From an uncultured Shinella sp. (GTDB taxonomy: Bacteria; Pseudomonadota; Alphaproteobacteria; Rhizobiales; Rhizobiaceae), in contig NZ_CAMLFY010000006.1 of NCBI RefSeq assembly GCF_946479415.1, forward strand, positions 1 to 64,000: a stretch of DNA of 64,000 nt, in the 5' to 3' direction. A model generated the notes under the pieces. The model was not told where the DNA came from. It did not search any database and saw only the letters and a program-made list of their open reading frames with translations. This document shows, in pieces, positions 9,197 through 18,597 of this stretch (positions are counted from its first letter, which is position 1; every line of letters begins with the position of its first letter). Made by a program: the position numbers and the translations under genes.

Positions 9197-9670
9197 GAGG
9201 GATTTCGAGAAATTTTCGAACAAAAGGACGCATTGAAATTGCCGACGGCCTTGTGCTAGGGAGCGCCCCATTGAATGCAGGTTTCATCTGCTGGTTGGGG
9301 AGGACGCCATGTCTTGGCAAACCCTCTTCCAATCGGGGATGGGCTCGGATGCCCCCCGAACGGAAGAACGCTCTACGATGCGCGCCCTCGCGGCCCGCTC
9401 TGGCTTTTACGCCGTCAGGCTGGCTGCGCCGTTGCGCCGTCCGGTGAAGACACCGCGCCTGCCCAATCTATTCCTTGAGCGTTATCGCGACCGGGGTAAC
9501 AGCGCCAAAGCGCTGTCGCATCGCCGTGTCCGCACGACGATACCGTAACAGCGGCTTTCCCCCTTTTTGAGCCACGCGGAGCGGGCGGTTTGCGCCTCCC
9601 CTCACCGCGTTCCTATCGCGTTGCCGGCCTTTTCGCCGGCGGCCGTTCCACCGCAGCAGACAGGTGCCCG
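9197..9670 (+). promoter_or_regulatory. Structured leader of the carboxy(nor)spermidine operon (candidate speF-type RNA element)
   Basis: This 474-base stretch precedes the polyamine genes. It contains a long hairpin at 9325-9367: TCTTCC pairs with GGAAGA, then a 2x2 internal loop, TCGGGG pairs with CCCCGA, and GGC/GCC closes the loop. A second hairpin at 9499-9516 is ACAGCGC / GCGCTGT with loop CAAA, and a third at about 9623-9640 is GCCGGC / GCCGGC. A weak promoter-like TTGAAA-N17-CTAGGG starts near 9234. Alphaproteobacterial polyamine decarboxylase genes (COG0019) are known to carry a 'speF' RNA motif; whether this is that motif needs a covariance search. A 79-codon ORF overlaps it. Confidence 0.5.
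9309..9548 (+). CDS. Possible Arg-rich leader ORF upstream of polyamine genes
   Basis: An open frame of 79 codons with a near-ideal ribosome site (GGGGAGG, 6 bases before the ATG), ending 122 bases before the decarboxylase gene. The peptide is rich in arginine, ends with SHRRVRTTIP, and resembles no protein I know. Both strong RNA hairpins of the leader fall inside it (9325-9367 near its start and 9499-9516 near its end), so translation and folding would compete, as in leader-peptide attenuation. The E. coli speF leader peptide, which senses ornithine, is also basic, but similarity is only suggestive. It could equally be a chance frame in a structured RNA. Confidence 0.4.
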   Translation: MSWQTLFQSGMGSDAPRTEERSTMRALAARSGFYAVRLAAPLRRPVKTPRLPNLFLERYRDRGNSAKALSHRRVRTTIP

Positions 9671-10771
9671 ATGTCCCTGACCACACCCTATTACCTGATC
9701 GACAAGTCGAAGCTCCTCGCCAACATGGAGAAGATCGCGCGTCTTCGCGAAATCTCCGGCGCCAAGGCGCTCTTGGCGCTGAAATGCTTCGCGACCTGGT
9801 CGGTCTTCGATTTCATGCGGGACTATATGGATGGCACGACCTCCTCCTCGCTCAACGAGGTTCGTCTCGGCCATGAGCGTTTCGGCAAGGAAACGCATGC
9901 CTATTCCGTCGCCTATGCCGACTACGAGATCGACGAGGTGGTCAGCCACGCCGACAAGATCATCTTCAATTCCATCGGCCAGCTCGACCGCTTCGCCGAC
10001 AAGGCGTCCGGCATCGTGCGCGGCCTGCGCCTCAATCCCGGCATTTCCTCCTCGACCTTTGATCTTGCCGACCCCGCCCGCCCCTTCTCGCGGCTCGGCG
10101 AATGGGACATGAAGCTGGTCGAGCCGGTCATGGACCGTATCTCCGGCTTCATGATCCACAACAACTGCGAAAACGGCGATTTCGACCTGTTCGATCGCAT
10201 GCTCGGCACGATCGAGGAGAAGTTCGCCCCGCTCTTGAAAAAGGCCGAATGGGTGAGCCTCGGCGGCGGCATCCACTTCACCGGCGAAAACTATCCGCTG
10301 GAAAAATTCGCCGAACGGCTGAAGCGCTTTGCCGGCGAGTACGGCGTACAGGTCTATCTGGAGCCGGGCGAAGCCTCGATCACCAAATCCACCTCGCTCG
10401 AGGTGACGGTGCTCGATCTGCTGAACAACGGCAAGAACCTCGCCATCGTCGATGCATCGATCGAGGCCCATATGCTGGACCTCCTGATCTACAGGGAAAA
10501 CGCCAAGATTTCCCCGAACACAGGACCGCACCGCACCATGATCTGCGGCAAGTCCTGCCTCGCCGGCGATATCTTCGGCGAGTTCAATTTCGAAAACCAG
10601 CTTGATGTCGGCGACCGCATCTCCATCCAGGATGCGGCCGGCTACACCATGGTCAAGAAGAACTGGTTCAACGGCGTGAAGATGCCGGCGATCGCCATCC
10701 GCGAACTGGACGGCACCATCAGAACGGTCCGCGAATTCACCTACGCGAACTATGAAGAAAGCCTCTCCTGA
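9671..10771 (+). CDS. nspC: Carboxynorspermidine/carboxyspermidine decarboxylase
   Basis: A 366-residue fold-III PLP decarboxylase, close in length to Vibrio NspC. Matching family blocks are LALKCFATWSVFDFM, containing the PLP lysine, the DGTTSS motif, FSRLGEWDMK, WVSLGGGIHFTGENYP, YLEPGEA and CGKSCLAGDIFGEF. It removes CO2 from carboxynorspermidine or carboxyspermidine to yield nor- or spermidine. Start at 9671 is supported by alignment to family N-termini; the frame extends upstream but without family sequence. It is 34 bases upstream of the dehydrogenase that makes its substrate, forming a two-gene pathway operon. Confidence 0.92.
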   Translation: MSLTTPYYLIDKSKLLANMEKIARLREISGAKALLALKCFATWSVFDFMRDYMDGTTSSSLNEVRLGHERFGKETHAYSVAYADYEIDEVVSHADKIIFNSIGQLDRFADKASGIVRGLRLNPGISSSTFDLADPARPFSRLGEWDMKLVEPVMDRISGFMIHNNCENGDFDLFDRMLGTIEEKFAPLLKKAEWVSLGGGIHFTGENYPLEKFAERLKRFAGEYGVQVYLEPGEASITKSTSLEVTVLDLLNNGKNLAIVDASIEAHMLDLLIYRENAKISPNTGPHRTMICGKSCLAGDIFGEFNFENQLDVGDRISIQDAAGYTMVKKNWFNGVKMPAIAIRELDGTIRTVREFTYANYEESLS

Positions 10772-10805
10772 GGCTGTACCGGGTTAGAAGGAGATATCCC
10801 CCGAC

Positions 10806-12044
10806 ATGAAGAAGAATGTGCTCATCATCGGCGCCGGCGGCGTCGCACAGGTCGTCGCGCACAAATGCGCCCAGAACAACGACGTGCTTGGCGACATCCA
10901 CATCGCCTCGCGCACCAAGGCCAAGTGCGACAAGATCATCGCGTCGGTCCATGAGAAGAAGGCGCTGAAGCAGCCGGGTGTGCTGGAAGGCCATGCGCTC
11001 GACGCGCTCGACATCGAAGCCACCAAGGCGCTGATCACCGCCACCAAGTCCGAAATCGTCATCAATGTCGGCACCGCCTTCCTCAACATGTCGGTGCTGC
11101 GCGCCTGCATGGATACGGGCGTCGCCTATATCGACACGGCGATCCACGAAGAGCCGGGCAAGATCTGCGAGACGCCGCCGTGGTACGGAAACTACGAGTG
11201 GAAGCGTGCCGCCGAATGCGAAAAGAAGGGCATCACCGCCATCCTCGGCGCCGGCTTCGATCCGGGTGTCGTCAACGCCTATGCCAAGCTCGCCAAGGAC
11301 GAATATCTCGACAAGGTCACGGACGTCGACATCGTCGACATCAATGCCGGCAGCCATGGCAAGTATTTCGCCACGAATTTCGACCCGGAAATCAATTTCC
11401 GCGAATTCACCGGTGTCGTCTATTCCTGGCAGAACGGCGAATGGCAGACGAACAAGATGTTCGAAATCGGCAAGGACTACGACCTGCCGGTCGTCGGCAC
11501 GCGCCGCGCCTATCTCTGCGGCCATGACGAGGTGCATTCGCTGGCCAAGAACATGGATGGCGCGAATGTCCGTTTCTGGATGGGTTTTGGGGATCACTAC
11601 ATCAACGTCTTCACCGTCCTGAAGAGCCTCGGCCTGCTCTCCGAGCAGCCGGTCAAGACGGCCGAAGGCCAGGACGTCGTGCCGCTCAAGGTGGTCAAGG
11701 CCGTGCTGCCCGATCCGGCATCGCTTGCGCCCGGCTATGAAGGCAAGACCTGCATCGGCGACTACGTGAAGGGTTTCAAGGACGGCAAGGAAAAGACCGT
11801 CTTCATCTATAACGTGGCCGACCACAAGGAAGCCTATGAGGAAGTCGGCTCGCAGGGCATTTCCTACACCGCCGGCGTTCCCCCCGTCGCTGCCGCCATG
11901 CTCGTCGCAACCGGCGAGTGGGACGTGAACAAGATGGCGAACGTGGAAGAACTGCCGCCGAAGCCCTTCATCAACCTGCTCAACGGCATGGGCCTGCCCA
12001 CCCGCATTCAGGACGAGGACGGCGACCGCGCCGTCAGCTTCTAA
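10806..12044 (+). CDS. Carboxynorspermidine/carboxyspermidine dehydrogenase (saccharopine dehydrogenase family)
   Basis: A 412-residue NAD(P)-dependent enzyme with N-terminal Rossmann motif VLIIGAGGVAQVVAHKCA at residues 4-21. It condenses aspartate semialdehyde with a diamine (putrescine or diaminopropane) and reduces the product, giving the substrate of the decarboxylase just upstream. Other family blocks are GTAFLNMSVLRACMDTGVAY and ILGAGFDPGVVNAYAKLA. The ribosome site AAGGAGATAT is very strong. In this route spermidine is made without S-adenosylmethionine, which is common in alphaproteobacteria. Which diamine is used cannot be read from the sequence. Confidence 0.92.
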   Translation: MKKNVLIIGAGGVAQVVAHKCAQNNDVLGDIHIASRTKAKCDKIIASVHEKKALKQPGVLEGHALDALDIEATKALITATKSEIVINVGTAFLNMSVLRACMDTGVAYIDTAIHEEPGKICETPPWYGNYEWKRAAECEKKGITAILGAGFDPGVVNAYAKLAKDEYLDKVTDVDIVDINAGSHGKYFATNFDPEINFREFTGVVYSWQNGEWQTNKMFEIGKDYDLPVVGTRRAYLCGHDEVHSLAKNMDGANVRFWMGFGDHYINVFTVLKSLGLLSEQPVKTAEGQDVVPLKVVKAVLPDPASLAPGYEGKTCIGDYVKGFKDGKEKTVFIYNVADHKEAYEEVGSQGISYTAGVPPVAAAMLVATGEWDVNKMANVEELPPKPFINLLNGMGLPTRIQDEDGDRAVSF

Positions 12045-12053
12045 GCCGGAAAG

Positions 12054-12079
12054 CCGGCCGCGTTTCCCGACGCGGCCGG
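12054..12079 (+). terminator. Hairpin terminator after the polyamine operon
   Basis: Ten-bp stem CCGGCCGCGT / ACGCGGCCGG with loop TTCCCG, starting 10 bases after the stop codon. No T tract follows, so termination may be partial or Rho-assisted. Confidence 0.55.
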
Positions 12080-12148
12080 TGCCTCTTGGAAGCGACTTCC
12101 GCATTCACTACAAAGGGATCGCCCTCCCTTATGCAAGGCTGCGGAAAA

Positions 12149-13006
12149 ATGAACCGTTACCCCATGTTCAGCCCCCAGCTCCTGATCAGTTTCGTGGCCG
12201 TCTGCGAAACGTCGAGCTTCACCCGCGCCGCCGACCGGGTGTCGCTGTCGCAATCGACGGTCAGCCAGCAGGTGCGCCGGCTGGAAGAATTGCTAGGCAA
12301 GGCGCTGTTCGAGCGCAGTTCGCACGAGGTGCGGCTGACCGAAGAAGGCATCAAGCTCCTGAGTTATGCCCGCCGCATCATCGCGCTTAACGAGGAGGCG
12401 CATGACGCGCTGACCGGGCCGTGGCGCGATGGCGTGCTGAGGCTCGGCATGCCCGAGGATTTCACCGTGCCGACGGTCGAACTGCTCGCCGCCTTCAAGC
12501 GGGAGCATCCGCATCTGCGGCTCGACGTAACCAGCGGATTGAGCCCGGACCTCTACCAGGCCTATCGGCAGGAAGAGCTCGATCTCGTGCTCGTCAAGCA
12601 GCGCCGGGTAAACCTGCCGCGTGCCGCCCGGCCCGAACCGTTGCTTTGGCTCGACAGCCTCGAACATCCGGCCATCGAACAATCCCCGGTGCCGCTCGCC
12701 GTCTTTCCGGTGAATGGCCTCTATCGGGAGGAACTCTGCCAGACGCTCGACGCGCTCGGCATTCGCTGGCGGGTCAGCTATAGCGGCGGCGGGCTTGCCG
12801 CGCTCGCGGCCGCTTCGGCCGCCGGCCTCGGCGTCAGCCTGCTGCCGGCGAATTGCCGCCTGCCGAGCCATCGCGTTCTCGGCGAAGCCGAGCGCCTGTT
12901 GCCCATCGAGGATTTTGAACTCGCTCTGTTCTATCGCGACACCGCCACGGCCGTGACGCTCGATCTTGCCGAGCGGCTCATCGCCTTCTGCGATTTGACG
13001 CGCTAG
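12149..13006 (+). CDS. LysR-family transcriptional regulator
   Basis: A 285-residue regulator. The N-terminal helix-turn-helix reads SSFTRAADRVSLSQSTVSQQ at about residues 23-42, followed by the linker helix and a short periplasmic-binding-like effector domain. The start at 12149 follows GCGGAAA; an in-frame ATG at 12131 is possible. It lies between the polyamine operon and, 107 bases downstream on the same strand, a Tat-exported amidohydrolase. It may control either, but LysR genes usually regulate divergent neighbours and none is divergent here, so its target and ligand are unknown. Confidence 0.88.
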   Translation: MNRYPMFSPQLLISFVAVCETSSFTRAADRVSLSQSTVSQQVRRLEELLGKALFERSSHEVRLTEEGIKLLSYARRIIALNEEAHDALTGPWRDGVLRLGMPEDFTVPTVELLAAFKREHPHLRLDVTSGLSPDLYQAYRQEELDLVLVKQRRVNLPRAARPEPLLWLDSLEHPAIEQSPVPLAVFPVNGLYREELCQTLDALGIRWRVSYSGGGLAALAAASAAGLGVSLLPANCRLPSHRVLGEAERLLPIEDFELALFYRDTATAVTLDLAERLIAFCDLTR

Positions 13007-13112
13007 CGTTAGTATCGGCAAATCGAATAGCCAGCATTTTCAAATGTCGCTGCCAACGGACCGCGCCCTTTTCTACAATGGCGTCATCCCTTCCAAGCAC
13101 GACGAGGAGACG

Positions 13113-14513
13113 ATGTTGGAACGCACCGTATCGCAAAGCCGCAGGGCTTTCCTGAGCCGCACCGGCCAATTGACCACCGCCGCCGCCTTCGCCGGCCTGA
13201 CCGGCATGAGCGGCGAGGCTGCCGCGCAAACGGCCGCCTGCGAGGAGAAGAAGACCGTGACGGCACTCAAGGACAGCCACTACCTGCTCGCCGATGTCCG
13301 GCTTGAGGAGGGTTTTGAAAAGGACGGTGACGTCATCGTCGCCACGCGCACGGCGCTCTATACGCTCGAAATCAAGGACGGCAAGATCGCCGCCCTGCAT
13401 GCAGCAGGCAGCGCCCTCCCCGCCGGCCTGCCGACCTATCAGGCAAACGGCCAGCTCGCGCTGCCGACCATGCGCGACATGCACATCCATCTCGACAAGA
13501 CCTTCTACGGCGGCCCGTGGCAGGCGCCGCGTCCGCGCCAGGGCAAGACGATCATGGACATGATCGCGCTGGAAGAAAAACTCCTGCCGCAGCTGCTGCC
13601 GACCTCCGTCGAGCGCGCGGAAGGCCTGATCGCCCTCCTGCAGTCCAAAGGCAGCACGGTCGCCCGCAGCCATTGCAACATCGATCCGGTGAGCGGGCTG
13701 AAGAGCCTCGAACACCTGAAGATCGCGCTGGAAAGGCACAAGGACGATTTCGTCTGCGAGATCGTCGCCTTCCCGCAGCATGGCTTGCTGCACTCCAAGG
13801 TCGACGGCCTGATGCGCGAGGCCATGCAGATGGGCGTGGACTATGTCGGTGGGCTCGACCCGACCAATGTCGACAGTGCCATGGAAAAGTCGCTCGACGC
13901 GATGTTCCAGATCGCGCTCGACACCGGCAAGGGCGTCGATATCCACCTGCACGAGACGAGCCCGGCGGGTGTTGCCGCGGTCGAATACATGATCGACACG
14001 GTGGAGAAGAACCCAGCGCTGAAGGGTAAGGTGACCATCAGTCATGCCTTCGCGCTGACGACGCTTTCACCCGAACAGCTGGAAGAAACGGCCGGCCGGC
14101 TCGCCGCGAACGGCATGACCATCGCCTCGACGGTTCCGATCGGCGGGCTGATGATGCCGCTGCCGAAGCTTACCGAAAAGGGCGTCTTCGTGATGACCGG
14201 CACCGACAGCGTGATCGATCACTGGTCGCCCTTCGGCAGCGGCGACATGCTGGAAAAGGCCTATCTCTACGCCCAGCTCTATCGCGGCTCGGACGAGTAC
14301 CATCTGTCGCGGTCGCTCGCCATTTCCACCGGCGGCGTGCTGCCGCTCGACAAGGACGGCAACCGCGCCTGGCCGAAGGTCGGCGACGAGGCCGGCTTCT
14401 CGCTGGCCGAGGCGAGCTGCACGACCGAAGCGGTCGCCCGCGTTTCACCGCGCACGGCGACCTTCCACAAGGGGCGCCTCGTCTCCGGCGGCATCGACAA
14501 AGCGTCCAGCTGA
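13113..14513 (+). CDS. Tat-exported amidohydrolase (cytosine deaminase-like)
   Basis: A 466-residue metal-dependent hydrolase. The N-terminus has a twin-arginine signal (SQSRRAFLSRTGQLTTAAAF) and an Ala-x-Ala cleavage region near residue 40 (GEAAAQTAAC), so it probably acts in the periplasm, unusual for this mostly cytoplasmic family. The metal-binding HxH is in MRDMHIHLDKTFYGG, later histidines in VDIHLHETS and ISHAF, and the catalytic Asp in MTGTDSVIDHWSPFG, the pattern of cytosine/isocytosine deaminases. GAGGAG lies six bases before the ATG at 13113; an upstream ATG at 13044 lacks such a site and would bury the signal. Substrate unknown, a cyclic amidine or amide likely. Confidence 0.82.
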   Translation: MLERTVSQSRRAFLSRTGQLTTAAAFAGLTGMSGEAAAQTAACEEKKTVTALKDSHYLLADVRLEEGFEKDGDVIVATRTALYTLEIKDGKIAALHAAGSALPAGLPTYQANGQLALPTMRDMHIHLDKTFYGGPWQAPRPRQGKTIMDMIALEEKLLPQLLPTSVERAEGLIALLQSKGSTVARSHCNIDPVSGLKSLEHLKIALERHKDDFVCEIVAFPQHGLLHSKVDGLMREAMQMGVDYVGGLDPTNVDSAMEKSLDAMFQIALDTGKGVDIHLHETSPAGVAAVEYMIDTVEKNPALKGKVTISHAFALTTLSPEQLEETAGRLAANGMTIASTVPIGGLMMPLPKLTEKGVFVMTGTDSVIDHWSPFGSGDMLEKAYLYAQLYRGSDEYHLSRSLAISTGGVLPLDKDGNRAWPKVGDEAGFSLAEASCTTEAVARVSPRTATFHKGRLVSGGIDKASS

Positions 14514-14533
14514 AGCATCCCTTCCGCACAAAC

Positions 14534-14563
14534 AAAAAGGCCGGCGTCACCGCCGGCCTTTTT
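14534..14563. terminator. Bidirectional intrinsic terminator
   Basis: AAAAA-GGCCGGCG-TCAC-CGCCGGCC-TTTTT: an 8-bp GC stem, 4-base loop and flanking A and T runs, so it works in both directions. It separates the amidohydrolase from the convergent cysA. Confidence 0.92.
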
Positions 14564-14567
14564 CGTT

Positions 14568-15620
14568 TCATGCCGCGAATGTCTTCCAGCGGGTCGGCCG
14601 GAAGCGGAGCACCGTGCCCGTCGAGGCCTGCGCATCGAGCGGCACCTCGATCTCCACGTGATGCGGTTCGCCGGGCGTGCCGATATCGATATCGGCGATG
14701 CGGGTGCCCGCGAGGCGCCGCGAGGTCGACACGCGGCCTTCCAGCGCCGGTGTTTCCGGGTCGGAAACGAGCACGACATCCTGCGGACGGAAGAACAGCG
14801 TGCCCTCGCCGCTCGTGATATCGCCGCTGCGCGGGGTAATGCCGACCGGCGTGTTCTGGAAGCGCACGGCACCATCGGCGATGCTGACCGGCAGGCTGGC
14901 GCTATCGCCGATGAAGGAGAAGACGAAGGGCGAGTTAGGCCGGTCGTAGACATCGTCGGACGAGCCGACCTGCTCGATCTTGCCCTGACTCATCACGACC
15001 ACGCGGTCGGCAAGCTCAAGCGCCTCTTCCTGGTCATGCGTCACGAAGACCGTCGTGTGGCCCGTGCGATCATGGAATTCGCGCAGCCAGCGGCGCAGTT
15101 CCTTGCGGACCTTGGCGTCCAGCGCCCCGAAGGGCTCGTCGAGCAGCAGGACCTTCGGCTCGATCGCCATGGCGCGGGCGAGCGCCACGCGCTGGCGCTG
15201 GCCGCCGGAGAGCTGATTGGGATAGCGCTTTTCGAGGCCCGAGAGCTGCACCATCTCGAGCAGTTCGCTGACGCGGCGCTGGATTTCGGCCTTCGGCGGA
15301 CGCTCGCCGCGCGGGCGCACTGTCAGGCCGAAGGCGATGTTGTCGGCGACGGTCATATGGCGAAAGAGCGCGTAGTGCTGGAAGACGAAGCCGACATGGC
15401 GCTCCTGCACCGTGCGGTGCGAGGCGTCCTCGGCGCCGAAATAGATGCTGCCGAGCGTTGGCGTCTCCAAGCCGGCGATGAGGCGCAGCAGGGTCGTCTT
15501 GCCGGAGCCCGAGGGTCCGAGAAGCGCGATCAGCTCGCCCGAGCGGATATCGAGCGACACGTCGTTCAGCGCCGGGTATCGATCGAATTCCTTGCGGATG
15601 TTTTTTACACTGACGTCCAT
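14568..15620 (-). CDS. cysA: Sulfate/thiosulfate ABC transporter ATPase CysA
   Basis: A 350-residue ATP-binding subunit. Walker [10 protein letters not shown] lies at 35-43, the signature [15 protein letters not shown] near 135-150, and Walker [14 protein letters not shown] near 160. A TOBE-type regulatory tail follows after residue 240. It powers sulfate/thiosulfate uptake with CysT and CysW. The start [12 protein letters not shown] at 15620 is chosen from family alignment; upstream sequence in this frame is not family-like. Last gene of the leftward sbp-cysT-cysW-cysA operon, 13 bases after cysW, and followed by a strong terminator. Confidence 0.95.
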   Translation of the reverse strand: MDVSVKNIRKEFDRYPALNDVSLDIRSGELIALLGPSGSGKTTLLRLIAGLETPTLGSIYFGAEDASHRTVQERHVGFVFQHYALFRHMTVADNIAFGLTVRPRGERPPKAEIQRRVSELLEMVQLSGLEKRYPNQLSGGQRQRVALARAMAIEPKVLLLDEPFGALDAKVRKELRRWLREFHDRTGHTTVFVTHDQEEALELADRVVVMSQGKIEQVGSSDDVYDRPNSPFVFSFIGDSASLPVSIADGAVRFQNTPVGITPRSGDITSGEGTLFFRPQDVVLVSDPETPALEGRVSTSRRLAGTRIADIDIGTPGEPHHVEIEVPLDAQASTGTVLRFRPTRWKTFAA

Positions 15621-15633
15621 ACGGGCGTGCCTT

Positions 15634-16488
15634 TCAATGCTTGCGGCCGGCCGCGATTTCCGCGCCGTAGTGAAGTTCCAGGGCTGTCTTGACGACGAGC
15701 GTGACGAGCGCGAGTGCCGCGAGCAAGGACGCAACCGCAAAGGCGGCGACGAAATTGTACTCGTTGTAGAGGATCTCGACATGCAGCGGCATCGTGTTGG
15801 TAAGGCCGCGGATATGGCCCGAGACCACCGAGACCGCGCCGAACTCGCCCATGGCGCGTGCGTTGCAGAGCAGCACGCCGTAGAGCAGGCCCCATTTGAT
15901 ATTGGGCAGCGTCACGTACCAGAAGGTCTGCCAGCCGCTTGCGCCGAGCGATAATGCGGCCTCCTCGTCGCCCGTGCCTTGCTCCTGCATCAGCGGGATC
16001 AGTTCGCGCGCAACGAAGGGGAAAGTCACGAAGACGGTGGCAAGCACGATGCCGGGCACCGCGAACAGGATTTCGATGCCGTGGCTCTTCAGCCAGGGGC
16101 CGAGCACGCTGCCCGCGCCGAAGAGCAGCACGTAGACCAGGCCGGAGATGACCGGCGAGACCGAGAACGGCAGATCGATCAGCGTGGTCAGGAACGCCTT
16201 GCCCTTGAACTCGAACTTGGCGATGGCCCAGGCCGCCGCCACGCCGAAGACGAGGTTAAGCGGCACGGCGATGCCCGCCACCAGCAGCGTCAGACGGATG
16301 GCCGCGCGGGTATCGGGATCGCCGAGCGAGGAAAAGAATTCGCCCGGCCCCTTGCGGAAGGCCTCGATGAAGACGGCGGCGAGCGGCAGGATGAGGAAGA
16401 GCGCCAGGAACAGGAAGGCCGTCGCCATCAGCGCGTAACGCGCCAGCGGGGCCTCCGTCGTCGGCGAACGCAGGGTCTTACGCGCCAT
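15634..16488 (-). CDS. cysW: Sulfate ABC transporter permease CysW
   Basis: A 284-residue inner-membrane permease with six predicted hydrophobic segments. The EAA-loop signature involved in ATPase contact is in [22 protein letters not shown] strong ribosome site (AGGAGGTACGGAC) precedes the ATG at 16488, which lies inside the last codons of cysT (11-base overlap), so translation is coupled. It forms the channel for sulfate and thiosulfate with CysT; the periplasmic Sbp and CysA are encoded in the same operon. Confidence 0.94.
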   Translation of the reverse strand: MARKTLRSPTTEAPLARYALMATAFLFLALFLILPLAAVFIEAFRKGPGEFFSSLGDPDTRAAIRLTLLVAGIAVPLNLVFGVAAAWAIAKFEFKGKAFLTTLIDLPFSVSPVISGLVYVLLFGAGSVLGPWLKSHGIEILFAVPGIVLATVFVTFPFVARELIPLMQEQGTGDEEAALSLGASGWQTFWYVTLPNIKWGLLYGVLLCNARAMGEFGAVSVVSGHIRGLTNTMPLHVEILYNEYNFVAAFAVASLLAALALVTLVVKTALELHYGAEIAAGRKH

Positions 16489-17341
16489 GTCCGTACCTCC
16501 TGCGGTTCCACGTCTGGATGAGGTTGATCACCAAGAGCATGGCGAAGGAAAGACACAGCATGATCGTGGCGATGGCCGTCGCCGCACCGTAATTGAACTC
16601 CTCAAGCCGGATGACGATGAGGAGCGGCGCGATTTCCGAAACATAGGGAATGTTGCCAGCGATGAAGATGACCGAGCCGTATTCGCCCACACCACGGGCG
16701 AAGGCTAGCGCAAAGCCGGTGAGGATGGCGGGCGCAAGACCCGGCAGCAGCACGCGACGGATGGTCTGGAAACGGTTGGCGCCAAGGGTCGCTGCCGCCT
16801 CCTCCACCTCGCGGTCGATCTCCTCCATGATCGGCTGCACCGTGCGCACCACGAAGGGCAGGCCGATGAAGACGAGCGCGATGACGATGCCGGTCGGGTT
16901 GAAGGCCGCCTTGATGCCGACGAGGTTCAGCAGCTGGCCGACCCAGCCGTTCGGCGCATAGAGGGCGGCGAGCGCGATGCCGGCGACGGCCGTCGGCAGC
17001 GCGAAGGGCAGATCGACGATCGCATCGACGATGCGGCGGCCGGGGAACTCGTAGCGCACGATGACCCAGGCGACGAGCACGCCGAAGACGACATTGATCA
17101 GCGCGGCGACGAAGGCCGTGCCGAAGGACACTTCGAGCGCCTTGATGGTGCGCTCGTCAGAGAGGATGGCCAGAAACTCCGCGCCGGTGAGCGAGGCGGA
17201 GCGCCAGACGAGGCCGGCGAGCGGGATCAGGATGATGAGGGTCAGGTAAGCGAGCGAAAAGCCGAGCGTCAGTCCGAAACCCGGAATGACACTCGGCTGT
17301 CTCAGTCGCCACCGCCCGGAGGCAGCAGCAGATGTCGTCAA
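16478..17341 (-). CDS. cysT: Sulfate ABC transporter permease CysT
   Basis: A 287-residue permease, partner of CysW. The N-terminus [20 protein letters not shown] is typical of CysT, and the EAA loop reads [20 protein letters not shown]. It begins five bases after the sbp stop with a probable TTG codon at 17341; no good ribosome site is visible, so it may depend on translational coupling from sbp. The exact start is the only uncertain point. Confidence 0.93.
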   Translation of the reverse strand: MTTSAAASGRWRLRQPSVIPGFGLTLGFSLAYLTLIILIPLAGLVWRSASLTGAEFLAILSDERTIKALEVSFGTAFVAALINVVFGVLVAWVIVRYEFPGRRIVDAIVDLPFALPTAVAGIALAALYAPNGWVGQLLNLVGIKAAFNPTGIVIALVFIGLPFVVRTVQPIMEEIDREVEEAAATLGANRFQTIRRVLLPGLAPAILTGFALAFARGVGEYGSVIFIAGNIPYVSEIAPLLIVIRLEEFNYGAATAIATIMLCLSFAMLLVINLIQTWNRRRYGHGA

Positions 17342-17346
17342 AGGAC

Positions 17347-18372
17347 TTAGTTCCCCGGCTTGTAGATCTGGTCGAACACGCCGCCGTCGCCGAAATGCTC
17401 GGGCTGTGCCTTGGCCCAGCCGCCGAAGATCGGGTCGTCGATCGTCACCAGCTTAATGTCGGGCAGCTGTTGCAGCAACTCGGGCTTTACCACTTCCCGT
17501 TTCGAGGGACGGTAGAAGTGCTTGGCCGCGATGTTCTGGCCTTCCTCGGAATAGAGGTAGTTCAGGTAGGCTTCCGCCTGCTTGCGGGTGCCCTTGGCAT
17601 CGACGTTGCCATCGACGACGGCAACCGGCGGCTCGGCGAGGATCGAGATCGGCGGAGCGACGATGTCGAAGCTATCGGCACCGAATTCCGCACCGGCGAG
17701 ATAGGCTTCGTTTTCCCAGGCGAGCAGCACGTCGCCGATCTGGCGCTGGGCGAAGGTCGTCAGCGAACCGCGGGCACCCGTATCGAGAACCGGCGCGCGC
17801 TTGTAGAGCTCGGCGATGTAAGCCTTGATCTTGTCCTGATCGCCGCCGAATTCCTGGTTCGCCCAGGCCCAGGCTGCGAGATAGTTCCAGCGGGCGCCGC
17901 CCGAGGTCTTCGGGTTCGGGGTAACGATCTGCACGTCGCCCTTCACCAGGTCGCCCCAGTTCTTGATACCCTTCGGATTGCCCTTGCGCACCAGGAAGAC
18001 GATGGTCGAGGTGTAGGGTGCCGAATTGTTCGGAAGGCGCGTGCGCCAGTCCTTGTTGATCTTGCCGGTCTTGTCGACGATGGCGTTGATGTCGCTTTCC
18101 AGAGCGAGCGTCACGACGTCGGCTTCCAGCCCGTCGATAACCGCACGGGCCTGCTTGCCCGAACCGCCGTGCGACTGCTGGACGGTGACGTCCTCGCCGG
18201 TCTCGGCCTTCCAATGCTTGGCGAAGGCCTCGTTGTAATCCTTGTACAGCTCACGCGTCGGATCGTAGGAGACGTTCAGAAGCGTCGTCTCCGCCAGCGT
18301 TGCCGTTGCACTGCCGAACGCAAGTCCGACACTCAGGAGCAATGCCCCCACCCGTTTTACCAAAATCGACAT
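17347..18372 (-). CDS. sbp: Periplasmic sulfate-binding protein
   Basis: A 341-residue secreted binding protein with signal peptide [20 protein letters not shown] and a predicted cut near Ala27. The mature part has the Sbp signatures [35 protein letters not shown] and [16 protein letters not shown] strong site (AGGAGG) precedes the ATG. It captures sulfate and hands it to CysTW. First gene of the sulfate operon; the promoter region carries a TCTAC-N8-TAG element shared with other sulfur genes nearby (18398-18422). Confidence 0.95.
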   Translation of the reverse strand: MSILVKRVGALLLSVGLAFGSATATLAETTLLNVSYDPTRELYKDYNEAFAKHWKAETGEDVTVQQSHGGSGKQARAVIDGLEADVVTLALESDINAIVDKTGKINKDWRTRLPNNSAPYTSTIVFLVRKGNPKGIKNWGDLVKGDVQIVTPNPKTSGGARWNYLAAWAWANQEFGGDQDKIKAYIAELYKRAPVLDTGARGSLTTFAQRQIGDVLLAWENEAYLAGAEFGADSFDIVAPPISILAEPPVAVVDGNVDAKGTRKQAEAYLNYLYSEEGQNIAAKHFYRPSKREVVKPELLQQLPDIKLVTIDDPIFGGWAKAQPEHFGDGGVFDQIYKPGN

Positions 18373-18397
18373 CTCAACCTCCTGGATGCTTGTCCCG

Positions 18398-18422
18398 ACT
18401 AAAACCCTATTGAATTAGTAGA
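18398..18422 (-). promoter_or_regulatory. Putative sulfur-regulon operator, site 1 (sbp operon)
   Basis: On the minus strand the site begins TCTACTAATTCAATAGGG, fitting TCTAC-N8-TAG. It falls between a promoter-like TTGACT (18426-18431) and TAGGGT, 16 bp apart, where a bound repressor would block polymerase. It is about 25 bases upstream of the sbp start. Recognised by comparison with six other copies in this region; the regulator is inferred. Confidence 0.5.
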
Positions 18423-18597
18423 GTTAGTCAACAATGCCCGGAAAGTTCGCAAAACCGGTTCCAAACAGGCCGAAACGGCGCAATGGAAGACCTGCTTTTA
18501 CCGTCAGGTCGCGCACGGTTCATCTCGCAAACGGTGGCTGACGCGCAAAATGCATCCGCCGAAAATGCCCGTTTTTGTCCGTCGCCCCAAACTTTTT

